From positions 372,001-436,000 of the forward strand of contig NZ_PXYI01000005.1 in the NCBI RefSeq assembly GCF_003012735.1: 64,000 bases of DNA. The letters are read 5' to 3'. A program made the translations under genes and the position numbers. Each line of letters starts with the position of its first letter. The first letter of the stretch is position 1. This stretch comes from Allosphingosinicella deserti (lineage in GTDB: Bacteria; Pseudomonadota; Alphaproteobacteria; Sphingomonadales; Sphingomonadaceae). The notes under the pieces are model-generated. The model made no database searches, was not told the DNA's origin, and was given only the letters and a program-made list of their open reading frames with translations. Below are positions 8,651-17,841 of the stretch, one piece after another.

Positions 8651-8953
8651 ATGTCGCCATCTGTAACCAAACTTGCTTCCGTCACCATGATCCTCGCCGG
8701 TGCTCTGAGCGTCGGCGGCTGCGCCACCAAGGGCTTCGTGCGGGAGCAGGTCGCGACCGTGAACCAGCGCGTCGATTCCCTCGACGCCCGCCTCCAGGAG
8801 ACCGACGGCACCGCCAAGACGGCTCTCGCGGAAGCCCGCGCCGCCTCTGGGCAGGCGCAGAATAACGGGCAGCGGCTCGAGCAGCTCAATGCCCGGGTCG
8901 ACGGCATCGAGCAGCGGTTGCGCGAAAATCAGCAGAAGCGTCCGCGCAACTGA
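8651..8953 (+). CDS. Small coiled-coil lipoprotein
   Basis: This 100-residue lipoprotein has a signal peptide ending in VGGC (Cys 24). It is followed by a long helix of heptad type (QVATVNQRVDSLDARLQETD, then EQLNARVDGIEQRL), ending in a basic QQKRPRN tail. The layout resembles Lpp/OmpA-associated small lipoproteins that link the outer membrane to other envelope parts, but no defined family is clear. The ATG at 8651 has GGAAG upstream. The next gene encodes an L,D-transpeptidase-like protein, so a cell-wall role is plausible but inferred. Confidence 0.72.
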   Translation: MSPSVTKLASVTMILAGALSVGGCATKGFVREQVATVNQRVDSLDARLQETDGTAKTALAEARAASGQAQNNGQRLEQLNARVDGIEQRLRENQQKRPRN

Positions 8954-9014
8954 TGCGGCCAGCGTGTGTTCGGGCGACATGGATTTGCTTGATGGCTCGA
9001 CGCACACGGACGAC

Positions 9015-9056
9015 GCACACCCGGTCCCGGTTCGAACGGACCGCGTCCGGGTGTGC
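9015..9056. repeat. Long hairpin between the lipoprotein and transpeptidase genes
   Basis: GCACACCCGG (9015-9024) pairs with CCGGGTGTGC (9047-9056), and inside it CGGTCC can pair with GGACCG. No T-run follows on either strand. It could terminate or attenuate transcription, or stabilise the lipoprotein mRNA. Confidence 0.45.
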
Positions 9057-9140
9057 GCACAAACAGGCTGCCCGATCGGTGATCTCTCGCCTCAGCCGGT
9101 TTACGCGATGACGATCGACCCGTTCCGAGCGCCCCCTACG

Positions 9141-9902
9141 ATGACCAAGATTTTCCTGGCGCTTGCCGGACTCGCACTCTCCGCGGCGGTGCCGGCATGG
9201 GCCGCAGAGAATGCCCGCCCGTCCAAGCCAGCGTCCTCCGCGTCAAAATCGGGCAAGCCCAAATCGGCGCGGTCGAAATCCGCCACATCGAAAGCTGCGA
9301 CGCCGGCACCGGATTTGGCGGCTGAAGCCGCCCTGCTACCCTCCGTGGAGGCCGGGCGGGTCGTCGACTGGGTCGCGGCATCCGGAGACAATCGCGCGCT
9401 GCCTTACGCAATCATCGACAAGAAGGCCGCCGCGCTGTTCCTGTTCGACGGCAATGGAAAGCCGCTCGGCAGGGCTCCGGTCCTGATCGGCATCGCGCCC
9501 GGCGACGATGCCACGCCCGGCGTCGGAACCAAGAACCTCGCCGAGATCGGCCCGGCCGAGAAGACCACGCCGGCGGGGCGCTACCTTGCGAAATACGGGT
9601 TGGCGGCCGGACGGCAGAAGGTCCTGTGGATCGACTATGCGACCTCCGTGGCACTCCACCCGATCCCGCCGGGCGCGACCAAGAAGGAACGCAGGCGCGA
9701 GCGGATTCTGTCGCCGGGCGCGGACGACAACCGCATCACCTTCGGCTGCGTCAACGTGCCGGCGGCCTTCTATGGCAAGAGCGTGCGGCCGCTGTTCCAG
9801 CGCAAGGGCGGCATCGTCTACATCCTGCCCGATACCAAGCCGATCGAGGACGTCTTCCCGCGGCTGCGCGTCCAGGCGGTGCTAGAAGGCGGCGCGCTCT
9901 GA
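9141..9902 (+). CDS. Exported L,D-transpeptidase-like protein
   Basis: This 253-residue protein has a signal peptide (MTKIFLALAGLALSAAVPAW) and a lysine/serine/alanine-rich linker (about 25-60). The C-terminal half carries the YkuD-like pattern: His in VALHPIPP near 173, then RERILSPGADDNRITFGCVN with catalytic-position Cys203. L,D-transpeptidases cross-link peptidoglycan or attach lipoproteins. The core motif here (FGCVN rather than SxGCxR) is a variant, so enzymatic activity is likely but not certain. An in-frame ATG at 9108 would add 11 residues before the signal peptide and has no ribosome site, so I used 9141. Confidence 0.75.
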   Translation: MTKIFLALAGLALSAAVPAWAAENARPSKPASSASKSGKPKSARSKSATSKAATPAPDLAAEAALLPSVEAGRVVDWVAASGDNRALPYAIIDKKAAALFLFDGNGKPLGRAPVLIGIAPGDDATPGVGTKNLAEIGPAEKTTPAGRYLAKYGLAAGRQKVLWIDYATSVALHPIPPGATKKERRRERILSPGADDNRITFGCVNVPAAFYGKSVRPLFQRKGGIVYILPDTKPIEDVFPRLRVQAVLEGGAL

Positions 9903-9994
9903 ATAGACGTTGCGCGCTTCGAATGCATAGCACGGGCTGACAAACCCCGCTCGATAATGCAGCATCCCTCACGATCGTCGGGGAGCACGGCTCT

Positions 9995-10456
9995 ATGTTG
10001 ATATTGGTCGGGGCATTGTTGCAGGCCGCCGCGCCTGCTCCGGCAGCCACACCTTCCCCGGAAGCGCATGATCTCGGGGTCCGACTTGCCCGAACCACCG
10101 GCCTCGCGGCGATCGCACCCGCTCTCATCGAGAAGGATCTTACCGAGCTTGCCAGCGCAAATCCTGCGCTGACCGGGGCCGAACGCACGCAATTGCTTGA
10201 GATTGGCCGCAAGGAGGGGCGGACCAGCGTCGAAAAGCTCACCGAAGCGATCGGCTCGGCTTATGCGGAGCGTTTGTCCGTCGCCGATCTGCGCCTACTG
10301 GTTGCCCACGGAGAAAGCCCGGCCGCGGCGCGCTGGCGCGCTGCGGAGCCGGCTGTGATCGCACAGGCGATGGGCGCGCTCGGCGAACTGGACCTCAAGA
10401 AGAACGCTGCCGCCGCTTTCTGTCGCCAGTCCGGGAAGCTTTGCGACCGCGACTAA
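9995..10456 (+). CDS. Exported DUF2059-like protein
   Basis: This 153-residue protein has a hydrophobic leader (MLILVGALLQAAAPAPAA) and an all-helical body. The stretch AYAERLSVADLRLLVAHGES resembles the DUF2059 pattern, in which a serine/proline follows the helix. The family is found in secreted proteins of alphaproteobacteria and has no known function. Two late cysteines (FCRQSGKLCDRD) could form a disulfide. It stands alone, with the next gene converging on it. Confidence 0.6.
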   Translation: MLILVGALLQAAAPAPAATPSPEAHDLGVRLARTTGLAAIAPALIEKDLTELASANPALTGAERTQLLEIGRKEGRTSVEKLTEAIGSAYAERLSVADLRLLVAHGESPAAARWRAAEPAVIAQAMGALGELDLKKNAAAAFCRQSGKLCDRD

Positions 10457-10486
10457 AAGGCAGAGGACGGCTCTCCAGGTCTAGGA

Positions 10487-10930
10487 TCATCCCTCCCGCC
10501 GTATGCTTGCTCCCTCGAGCTCGGCTCTCAGCACGCTTTCATCGTCCCGCGCGATCGCGGCCACGTGGGTCCGCACTTCAGGTGCGCGGCTCGCCACTTC
10601 CCTGGCAATCGATTTCCGGTTTGCCGCGCACCAGCCGGGACGGCTTCCTTCAAGAACGCCCTCGCGACCGATGCCGCGGCTCAGGCGAACGCCGGTGCCG
10701 TGGCGGGCTTCGCGCTCGACGCCCACGTCGGCGCGCCACAGGCAGCGCAACGTCGATGGCGTGCCGGCCTTGGTTGGCGTGCCGATCTGTCGGGTGACGA
10801 GGGAAACCTGCGTTTGGTACTCGACGTCGATACTCGTCCCGGCGTGTTCAAGCTGGGTGCGGTGCTGAAGGTCCGCGGGATCGAGAGCAACGGCCGACAT
10901 GCCGAGGCCGAACACCAGAAACAAGCTCAT
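10487..10930 (-). CDS. Secreted protein of unknown function
   Basis: This 147-residue protein has a short signal peptide (MSLFLVFGLGMSAVAL). The start is the ATG at 10930 because AAGGAG lies 6 bases upstream; an ATG two codons earlier overlaps that site. The mature part is strand-rich, then basic and helical. No catalytic motif or family is recognised. The reading frame has gene-like third-position bias. It converges with the DUF2059-like gene across about 30 bases. The 257 bases upstream (10931-11187) hold no gene that I can support. Confidence 0.55.
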   Translation of the reverse strand: MSLFLVFGLGMSAVALDPADLQHRTQLEHAGTSIDVEYQTQVSLVTRQIGTPTKAGTPSTLRCLWRADVGVEREARHGTGVRLSRGIGREGVLEGSRPGWCAANRKSIAREVASRAPEVRTHVAAIARDDESVLRAELEGASIRREG

Positions 10931-11187
10931 GAACATCTCCTTGCGGCGCAGTAGCCCGCATTGACCAAGTCTGCCGCGCAGATGGAGAAGGCCTGTGCCG
11001 CGCGCAACCGACGCCGCCCGGCGGAAACACTTTGTTACAGTCGCTCCCATTTGGGCGAGGTCTGCAGCTTTCGCAGCGCGTGAATACTCGCTTATCCTTG
11101 CAGCAGTGATATCATTGCCTCCTGCGCGGCGGCCGTGACTTGCCGCTCGGGTCCGGAGTCCGCACTCTGGTCCGCTTCGCAGCCTGC

Positions 11188-13905
11188 TCAGTGCGTGCGC
11201 ACCAGCCGTCGCTTCGGCGCTGACAAGGTGCCGGCGACGGTGCCGACGAGCCGCGCGGCCGCTGCGCCGGGCCTAGGCTCCTGGCGGCGTGGCCGTACCG
11301 ATCGCGGCGCCTGCGGCGGTGCCGAGACGAGCATCGTCACGTCGAGCAGCGCCTGCGCCATGGCGAGTCCCCGCGGGGCGACGAAATAGCGGTCGCTCCA
11401 GTCGGGCAGGAACTTCTCCTTGTAGCGCCGCAGCCCCGCATAGCCGTAGAGCCCCTCGCCATGTCGAAACAGGGCCGCTGCGAAGCGCGCCCACCCCGGT
11501 GCGAGCCGCCGGCTCTCGATGCCCGAAAGCGGCGCCGTCCCCAGCGCGAGCGTGGCATAGCCCTGTTCGCGGGCCCACTGCATCAGCCGCGTGAACAGGA
11601 AGTCCATCGTACCGTGGGGCATGTCGCCGCGGGATCGCATCAGGTCGAACGACAGCTCGGCCTGGGCGGGCAGGGTCCACAGATTGGCGAAGGCCAGAAC
11701 CACACCGTCGCGCTCGACGAGCGCGACCGGCCCGCCGGCGAGATAGTCGCGATCGAAGCGGCCGAGGCTGAACTGCTTCTCGCGCTGCCGCTTGGCCGCC
11801 AGCCATTCGTCCGAAATCGCCCTCAATTCGGGAAGAAGGGCATCCAGGGCGGCGCCTTCGACGACCCGGAAGCGCAGTCCTTCGCGCTCGGCGCGGTTCA
11901 CGGCGTTGCGCAGCTTGGCGCGCGCTTTCCCGTTGAGGCTGAAGTCCGCGAGCGGCACGCTCGCTGCTTCGCCCAGCTTCATGATGCCGAGCCCAAGCTC
12001 GATCGCATGGGGCAGCATCTCCGCGCCGCAGCGGTAGAAGACTGGGCGGGCGCCATGACGGTCGGCGAGCTCGCGGAATTTCCACACCAGCTCTTTCCAC
12101 CGCTCCTGCGGCCCGATCGGAGCGCCCATCGCAATGAAGCTGCGCCCGCGGACGCGATACATCAGGAAGGCGTCGCCGGCGTCGCTGACCACGAACGACT
12201 TGTCGCCCGTGCGTGCCAGATGCGCCTCGCTGGACGCGGCGCCGGCCAGCGCCCGGTCCCAGACATGATCCGGCAGAGCCTCTGCGTGACGCGGCGGGGC
12301 GGGCCGGCTCAGCCGCCGCACCGCGAGCCAGAATGCGACCAGCCCGACTCCCACCGAGGCTCGAAGGAAGCGCGGCGCATCCGCGGAAGGCTGCACCTGC
12401 CACCACAGGGACCCATGATAATCCACGTCCTTGTAGCTGAAAAAGCCCAGGAACAGGCTGGCGCAGATCACGCCGGCGATCGCGACCATCCAGCTGGCGC
12501 CGAAGCGTTCCCCGGTGAAGGCGGTCCGGCGGTAGAAAGCCGGCCGAGTCCAGGCGAGCATGACCAGCACCACGGCCAGCATCCCGGCCTCGATGACATC
12601 GAAGGCGCGCAGCAGCGCGAGCAGCATGCCCGCCGCCAGCAGCGCCATGCTTGCGATCCAGGCCACGTCCAGGCGGCGGTACAGACCGTAGGCCATGAAC
12701 ATCAGCAGGGTGCCGACGATGCTGCTGGTGAAATGCGAAAGATCGAGAAGGATCGAGGGCAGCAGGCGAGTCACCGCCGCTACCCGCTCCGGGAATTGCG
12801 GCATCGCGCCCGTCAGGATCAGCAGCGCGCCGGCGCCGAACACCGCTGACGACATGGTGAGCGGCGCCAGCGAACGCGCGAAATGGCTGCCGAGACGCAC
12901 CGCCGGCAGCGCCCGATAGTGCAGCCGTCTTCCTTCGCGGACGGCGAGGTAGACCAGAGCGAGCGCGAACGGCAGCAGGAAATAGACGAGCCGGTAGCCG
13001 ACCAGAGCCGCGGCGAGTTCGGTCCTTGGCTGCTCGGGCAGAAGCAGGAAGAGCATCGCCTCGAACACGCCGAGGCCGCCCGGAGCGTGGGTGATCACCG
13101 CGATCGCCAGCGCCAGGGGATAAGCGGCAAGCAGGTGCGGGAAATCGGCGAGCGTGAGCGAGGGGGCGAGCACGAAGATCACCGCGGCGGAGGCGATCAG
13201 GTCGAGCGCCGCGGCGAGGAGCTGTGCAAGGGTCAGCGACGGCCCGGGCAGCGGCAGGCGAACCGCGCCCATCACCAGGCTGCGCGGAGCGCGCGCCGTC
13301 CAGCGAAGATAGGCGGCGAGCCCGGCGATCAGCAGCAGCGGCGCGCCCCAGCGCAGCGCCGGCGGCAATCCCGTCCCGGCGAGCGTCGCTTGCCACGGCT
13401 GCATCGGCAGGGACAAGGCGACGACGGCGACCAGCCCCAGCCAGAAGCTGAGGCCGGCGAGCGTCACGACCCGCAGCACGTCGCCTTCCCGCAACCCTTC
13501 GCGCGCATAGAAATTGAGGCGGACCGTTCCGCCGGTCAGCAGCGGCAGGCCGAGCATGTTGGAGATCGCGTAGCTGGTCACCGCCGCCCGCGCGGCGACG
13601 CCGAACGGAAGCCGAATGGCGAGCGTTCGCAGCGCCGCCACGTCGAACACGATCAGGCAGGCGAAACTGAGGGCAGTCAAGGCGAGGGCCGCCAGCCAGC
13701 GCGACGGGGCGATGGTGGCGAAGGCGTTCCGAATCTCGTCGAGGCTGATCTCGCGCAGGCTGGCGCTGAGCCCTGCAAAGGCGAATATCAGGACGGCGAC
13801 GCCGGCCAGAGTGGCGACCAGCTCACGATGTTCCCCGCACCAGCGCATCGCCGCGGCGATCCCGCCGCGACGCCCGGCGACCGAAGCGGGTGTTTGCAAC
13901 TGCAT
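11188..13905 (-). CDS. mprF: Phosphatidylglycerol lysyltransferase/flippase MprF
   Basis: This inner-membrane protein transfers an amino acid, usually lysine or alanine, from aminoacyl-tRNA to phosphatidylglycerol and flips the product, lowering surface charge and resisting cationic peptides. The N-terminal two thirds carry about 14 membrane segments (flippase). The C-terminal third (about 560-890) is the soluble DUF2156/GNAT-like synthase with DAFLMYRVRGRSFIAMGAPI and MDFLFTRLMQWAREQGYATL. The 905-residue length is close to family norms. The ATG at 13905 follows AGGGA at 5 bases. Much longer upstream reading exists but lacks a ribosome site. The amino-acid specificity cannot be read from sequence. 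Confidence 0.92.
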   Translation of the reverse strand: MQLQTPASVAGRRGGIAAAMRWCGEHRELVATLAGVAVLIFAFAGLSASLREISLDEIRNAFATIAPSRWLAALALTALSFACLIVFDVAALRTLAIRLPFGVAARAAVTSYAISNMLGLPLLTGGTVRLNFYAREGLREGDVLRVVTLAGLSFWLGLVAVVALSLPMQPWQATLAGTGLPPALRWGAPLLLIAGLAAYLRWTARAPRSLVMGAVRLPLPGPSLTLAQLLAAALDLIASAAVIFVLAPSLTLADFPHLLAAYPLALAIAVITHAPGGLGVFEAMLFLLLPEQPRTELAAALVGYRLVYFLLPFALALVYLAVREGRRLHYRALPAVRLGSHFARSLAPLTMSSAVFGAGALLILTGAMPQFPERVAAVTRLLPSILLDLSHFTSSIVGTLLMFMAYGLYRRLDVAWIASMALLAAGMLLALLRAFDVIEAGMLAVVLVMLAWTRPAFYRRTAFTGERFGASWMVAIAGVICASLFLGFFSYKDVDYHGSLWWQVQPSADAPRFLRASVGVGLVAFWLAVRRLSRPAPPRHAEALPDHVWDRALAGAASSEAHLARTGDKSFVVSDAGDAFLMYRVRGRSFIAMGAPIGPQERWKELVWKFRELADRHGARPVFYRCGAEMLPHAIELGLGIMKLGEAASVPLADFSLNGKARAKLRNAVNRAEREGLRFRVVEGAALDALLPELRAISDEWLAAKRQREKQFSLGRFDRDYLAGGPVALVERDGVVLAFANLWTLPAQAELSFDLMRSRGDMPHGTMDFLFTRLMQWAREQGYATLALGTAPLSGIESRRLAPGWARFAAALFRHGEGLYGYAGLRRYKEKFLPDWSDRYFVAPRGLAMAQALLDVTMLVSAPPQAPRSVRPRRQEPRPGAAAARLVGTVAGTLSAPKRRLVRTH

Positions 13906-14190
13906 GAAGTCCCTGGAAGAGTCTTGGCGAACCTTCCCGTTATAGGCCCGTTCCGCCCCGCCGAGCGGATCGGGGGAGGTCGCATTTATACGGATCTGCG
14001 GGCGAATCCCTCGCCGGGAAGCTGGCCAGCGTGGAGCGAGCACCAACGTCGGCGCTTGCTCGCCCATCGCGGCGCTCGCGGCAGGAAGATCCTTGCGCCA
14101 ATTCCCTGTCCATGATCTCTTGATCGCCGCGCTTGCTCTCGCAGGCTTGTTCGCTTCCCGCTCCTCGTCGTCGAAAATTGGGAGAATGCG

Positions 14191-15234
14191 ATGAGCCTCC
14201 TTCGTCCGCCGCTCCGCTTCTGGACCCTCGTGACCGGCTTGGCGGTAGCCGTGGGCTTCGGCGCGGCTTGGGGCGCCTACGAATGGACTGGATCGATTGC
14301 CAATGCGCGTTCGAACATGGTCGGCGACAAACTTGCGCCGGTGAAACAGGCGCAGCTGGACCTGATCAAGATCTATCTGCAGGCGCTGTTTGCCGCCCTG
14401 TTCGGCGGCGTCTTGCTCACCTTTCTCAACGTTCGGCGGGACGAGGATCAGCGCGAGATCGCCCGTGACGCTGCCGTCCGCGACATTGTCGAGCAGGTCT
14501 ATTCCGTTCACCGCAAGATCAAGATGGTGAAGCGGCGCCTGCGATCGCAGATGTCCCCTCCGCCGTTGGAAATCGGTGGTACGCGCTCATTGCCGTACAG
14601 CATTCCGTCTGAGGCGTTCGAGCGGGCGATGGACGATTTGTTGGCGGCGCAGATCGAAGCCGAACAACTCCGGGATACGATCCGCTCCCGTGACGATCTT
14701 ATCGACGACGCTCAGATCGAGCGCATTCATGCATTGCTCAACTATGCCGCCCGTTATGCTCATGACGTGTATCAGGCGTTTGAGGATTGCACGGTGCGAC
14801 GCGAGGCCGGCGGCTACAGCATCGACGATCGGTGCGCCGGGATGGTCGACTTTCTCAGCCGTCGTGCCTGGGATAGGACCTTGCCGGCCGAGGAGGCAAA
14901 AGCCGTTTCGGAACTCTACCATATCCTTGCGAATGAGGGGGCGCCGATCGGCGATCGTCATGCGGCCTTTCGCAAGATCGAGAAGCTCCGCCAGCACATA
15001 GCGGGCAAGCCGCGCTACCGCATCATTGCCACGGAGTGCATCGCGCTGGTCGCCGCCGACCTGCAGCGGAATGTGCGACGGGATCGGTGGCGTTCCCGTA
15101 TCATGTCCAATGTCGCAGGGGGCGATCGCTTTCAAACCAAAGCGGCACGGTCCGGCGCAGCTCGATCACACGGCAACGCGGATCGTCGGGGAAGGATTTC
15201 CGAGCCCGCTGCCACATCACCTATATCGGGGTAA
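14191..15234 (+). CDS. Membrane protein of unknown function
   Basis: This 347-residue protein has two N-terminal membrane helices (about 10-32 and 64-82) with a short outside loop. It is followed by a long cytoplasmic helical domain (RRDEDQREIARDAAVRDIVE onwards). The last 40 residues are basic and low in complexity and may be unstructured. No enzyme motif or known family is apparent. It is divergent from mprF across 285 bases, which probably hold both promoters, and it converges closely with the photolyase gene. Confidence 0.65.
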   Translation: MSLLRPPLRFWTLVTGLAVAVGFGAAWGAYEWTGSIANARSNMVGDKLAPVKQAQLDLIKIYLQALFAALFGGVLLTFLNVRRDEDQREIARDAAVRDIVEQVYSVHRKIKMVKRRLRSQMSPPPLEIGGTRSLPYSIPSEAFERAMDDLLAAQIEAEQLRDTIRSRDDLIDDAQIERIHALLNYAARYAHDVYQAFEDCTVRREAGGYSIDDRCAGMVDFLSRRAWDRTLPAEEAKAVSELYHILANEGAPIGDRHAAFRKIEKLRQHIAGKPRYRIIATECIALVAADLQRNVRRDRWRSRIMSNVAGGDRFQTKAARSGAARSHGNADRRGRISEPAATSPISG

Positions 15235-15253
15235 AGTCGCGGCCTGCCATGCT

Positions 15254-16795
15254 CTAGTAAGCCGTGCCGCCGCTATCGAGCTTGGCGAGGAAATCTGCCG
15301 CCTGTTCGCGCGTGGCGATCTGGTCCGACTCCGATTGCCGGTCCCAATTCCGATAGGGCATTGCGAGCCTCGGATTGCGGCCGATCTTGTCCCGGTGGCG
15401 CGCGAGGAAGTCCCAGTAGAGCGCGTTGAACGGGCACGCATCCTCGCCGATCCGCTTCGTCACGTCGTAACGGCAATGCCCGCAATAATCCGACATGCGA
15501 TTGATGTAGGCGCCCGACGAGATGTACGGCTTGGACCCAAGCAGTCCGCCGTCGCCGAACTGGCTCATCCCGAGCGTGTTCGGAAGCTCCACCCATTCAT
15601 AGGCGTCGAGATAGACTTCCAGATACCAGAGGTGCACCAGCTTCGGATCCGCCCCAATCAGCAGGGCGAAATTGCCGGTCACCATCAGCCGCTGGATGTG
15701 GTGGGCGTGCGCGGTCGCGAGCGTCTGGCCGAGCGCCTGGGACAGGCAGTGCATGTCGGTGGCGCCGGTCCAATACCAGCCGGGCAGTGCGCGGCTGTGA
15801 CCGAAGAAGTTGCGGTCGACATAGTCCGGCCCCTCGCGCCAGTAGATGCCGCGCATATATTCGCGCCAGCCGATGATCTGGCGAACATAGCCTTCCACCG
15901 AGTTGAGCGGAGCCCGGCCCGCGCGATATTCGGCCTCCGCTTTGCGGCAGAGGTCGAGCGGATCGAGCAGCCCGGAATTCAGATAGGGTGACAGGATCGA
16001 GTGCCACAAAAAGCGCTCGCCGGTCAGCATGGCATCCTCGTAATCGCCGAACTTCGGCAGCGCATTGGCCATGAAGCTCGCGGCCTGGCGTTCGGCGTCC
16101 TCGACCGTGACGGCGTAATCGAAGCCGTCAAGGTCGCCGGGATGGTCGCCGAAGCGCTGCTCGACCAGGGCAATCACCTCCTGGGTGATCGCGTCGGGCG
16201 CGAAGGAGAGCGGCCGCGGCATCAGCAAATCGGCCTGGGCCGGCTTGCGATTGTCCTTGTCGAAATTCCATCGTCCTTCGGCGGGCTTGCCGCCGTCCAT
16301 CAGCAGCCCGGTCTTCTTCCGCATTTCACGGTAGAAATATTCCATGCGCAGCTCGGCGCGCCCTTCCGCCCAGGCTTCGAACTCTCCGTGCGCGCAAAGG
16401 AATCGGCTGTCCGGGCGAATTTCGACCGGCAGCCCGAACAAGGTTTGCCAGCTGTCCAGCATCGCCGCGACCCGCCACTCGCCGGCCTCGGTGACGACGA
16501 TCCGCTCGGGATCATGGCGCTGGATCGCGCGCGCGACCTCGCCGGTGAAGCTGCCGCCATTTTCCGGATCGTCCAGCAGAACATAGTCGACGCGCCACCC
16601 GTCCACGCGGAGGGCTTCGGCATGGTGCCGCATCGCCGACAGGATGTAGGCGAGCTTGGTCTTGTGGTGCCGAACGTAGGTCGTCTCGTCCGCCACCTCC
16701 ATCATCAGCACGACGCTGTCCGCCCGGTCTGCGCCGGCCAGGGAGGAAAGGCCGAACGACAGCTGGTCGCCGAGCACGGGGATGAGAATGGTCAC
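15254..16795 (-). CDS. FeS-BCP cryptochrome/(6-4) photolyase-related protein
   Basis: This flavoprotein is related to deoxyribodipyrimidine photolyase and repairs UV lesions or senses light. The N-terminal Rossmann-like half (MTILIPVLGDQLSF) binds the antenna, and the C-terminal helical half binds FAD. Four cysteines at positions 350, 438, 441 and 454 (MHCLSQ, YCGHCRYD, DACPFN) form the 4Fe-4S site diagnostic of the FeS-BCP class. The same positions are used in Agrobacterium PhrB, a (6-4) photolyase. The 513-residue length fits. It stands alone on the minus strand. Confidence 0.93.
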   Translation of the reverse strand: MTILIPVLGDQLSFGLSSLAGADRADSVVLMMEVADETTYVRHHKTKLAYILSAMRHHAEALRVDGWRVDYVLLDDPENGGSFTGEVARAIQRHDPERIVVTEAGEWRVAAMLDSWQTLFGLPVEIRPDSRFLCAHGEFEAWAEGRAELRMEYFYREMRKKTGLLMDGGKPAEGRWNFDKDNRKPAQADLLMPRPLSFAPDAITQEVIALVEQRFGDHPGDLDGFDYAVTVEDAERQAASFMANALPKFGDYEDAMLTGERFLWHSILSPYLNSGLLDPLDLCRKAEAEYRAGRAPLNSVEGYVRQIIGWREYMRGIYWREGPDYVDRNFFGHSRALPGWYWTGATDMHCLSQALGQTLATAHAHHIQRLMVTGNFALLIGADPKLVHLWYLEVYLDAYEWVELPNTLGMSQFGDGGLLGSKPYISSGAYINRMSDYCGHCRYDVTKRIGEDACPFNALYWDFLARHRDKIGRNPRLAMPYRNWDRQSESDQIATREQAADFLAKLDSGGTAY

Positions 16796-16908
16796 GCCCG
16801 ACGTTTAGCGCCGGGCATCACCGGCGTCTGTGCGTGCTTAGGGCCGTGTTTCCGCCCTGCGTGGCCCGTCGCCGGGGCACCTCTCGCCCGCAGGGCGCCG
16901 GCGCGTTC

Positions 16909-17691
16909 CTATTTCTGACCCAGGGCCCAATGCAGCCCGGCGGTCAGGTGCCGCAGGAAGTTCGGATCGCTGAAGCTTTCGTTGGTGTGGCCCATCGCGG
17001 TGTAGAAGATGCGGGCGCCTTCGAACTGCTTGCGCCAGCTCACCGGGTTGGGGTTGACGTCCTTCTCCCCGATCGACGCCGGATCGAGGGTGACGAGCAA
17101 TTTGGAGGTGACGTCGTAATCGTCGAAATAATACCATTCGTCGGCGCGCTTGATCGTCTTGGGCAGGCCGGCGGTGGTCGGATCCTCGGCGTCGACGACC
17201 GTCACGGTGCCGGTCGGCGTGCCCTGCGGATGGCGGGCGAAATGGCCCCCGATCATCTTGCCGTACCACGGCCAGTGATAGTGCGAATCTGCGGCGGCGT
17301 GGATCCCGACGATGCCGCCGCCGCGATGGACGAAAGCCTGCAGCGCCTCCCGCTTGCTGCCCTGGAGCCATTCGCTCTCGGGCTTCTTGGGATCGGTCGT
17401 GCTGCTCAGGAACACGATCGCATCGACGTCCTTGAGGGCGTCGGCGGAAAAGACGGCTGGATCCTCGCTGGCGACGATGGTCAGCTTCTCGCGTGCGCCG
17501 AGCGTCTTGATCGCGGCGATACCCGGCTCGATCGACGCGTGGCGGTAGCCGGTGGTGTGCGAGAAGAGCAGGATCTTGGGCCTTCCGTCCGGCCCCTTGG
17601 CCTGGGCGGGGCCGCCCGCCGCGATCAACCCGATCAGTCCCGCTCCGATGAGTCCCAAGCCGCGCATCACCGGGCCGTACCGCGTCCGCAT
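16909..17691 (-). CDS. Exported ThuA-like domain protein
   Basis: This 260-residue ThuA (trehalose-utilisation type, class-I glutamine amidotransferase-like fold) protein has a signal peptide (about 1-32). Features are KILLFSHTTGYRHASI, then VFLSSTTDP, GGGIVGIHAAADS, and the late IFYTAMGHTNESF. Family members often lie beside Gfo/Idh/MocA and GMC-type sugar oxidation genes, and their biochemical role is unsettled. I used the ATG at 17691, with AGGGAG 9 bases upstream; a GTG at 17715 is possible. It diverges from the GMC dehydrogenase operon and probably shares its control region. Confidence 0.85.
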   Translation of the reverse strand: MRTRYGPVMRGLGLIGAGLIGLIAAGGPAQAKGPDGRPKILLFSHTTGYRHASIEPGIAAIKTLGAREKLTIVASEDPAVFSADALKDVDAIVFLSSTTDPKKPESEWLQGSKREALQAFVHRGGGIVGIHAAADSHYHWPWYGKMIGGHFARHPQGTPTGTVTVVDAEDPTTAGLPKTIKRADEWYYFDDYDVTSKLLVTLDPASIGEKDVNPNPVSWRKQFEGARIFYTAMGHTNESFSDPNFLRHLTAGLHWALGQK

Positions 17692-17783
17692 TCTCGTCCA
17701 CTCCCTTTGCGCCACTTTTCCCGCGGCTTGCTAAAGTGTTGAAGTCGCGGGACAAACATTCCGCGCCTCGTGCCGTCCCAACT

Positions 17784-17821
17784 GGACAACGCTGTCATGC
17801 TTTATTATGGGAACGCTAACA
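17784..17821 (+). promoter_or_regulatory. Two LacI-family-type operators flanking a -10 region
   Basis: GGACAACGCTGTCA (17784-17797) and TGGGAACGCTAACA (17808-17821) each match the degenerate LacI-family operator TGWNANCGNTNWCA at 13 of 14 positions, centred on CG. Their centres are 24 bases apart. TATTAT at 17803-17808 lies between them and may be the -10 of the dehydrogenase operon, starting 20 bases further on. Repression by a sugar-responsive LacI protein encoded elsewhere is inferred. Confidence 0.55.
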
Positions 17822-17841
17822 AGAGCCCCAGGGAGAGGGTC

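Noticed and set aside
9015-9056. Rho-independent terminator
   Set aside because: The hairpin is good but no T-run follows on either strand, so it is called a hairpin repeat only.
11461-12849. A long plus-strand open frame within mprF
   Set aside because: It is antisense to MprF, with no signal, no motif and skewed codon use.
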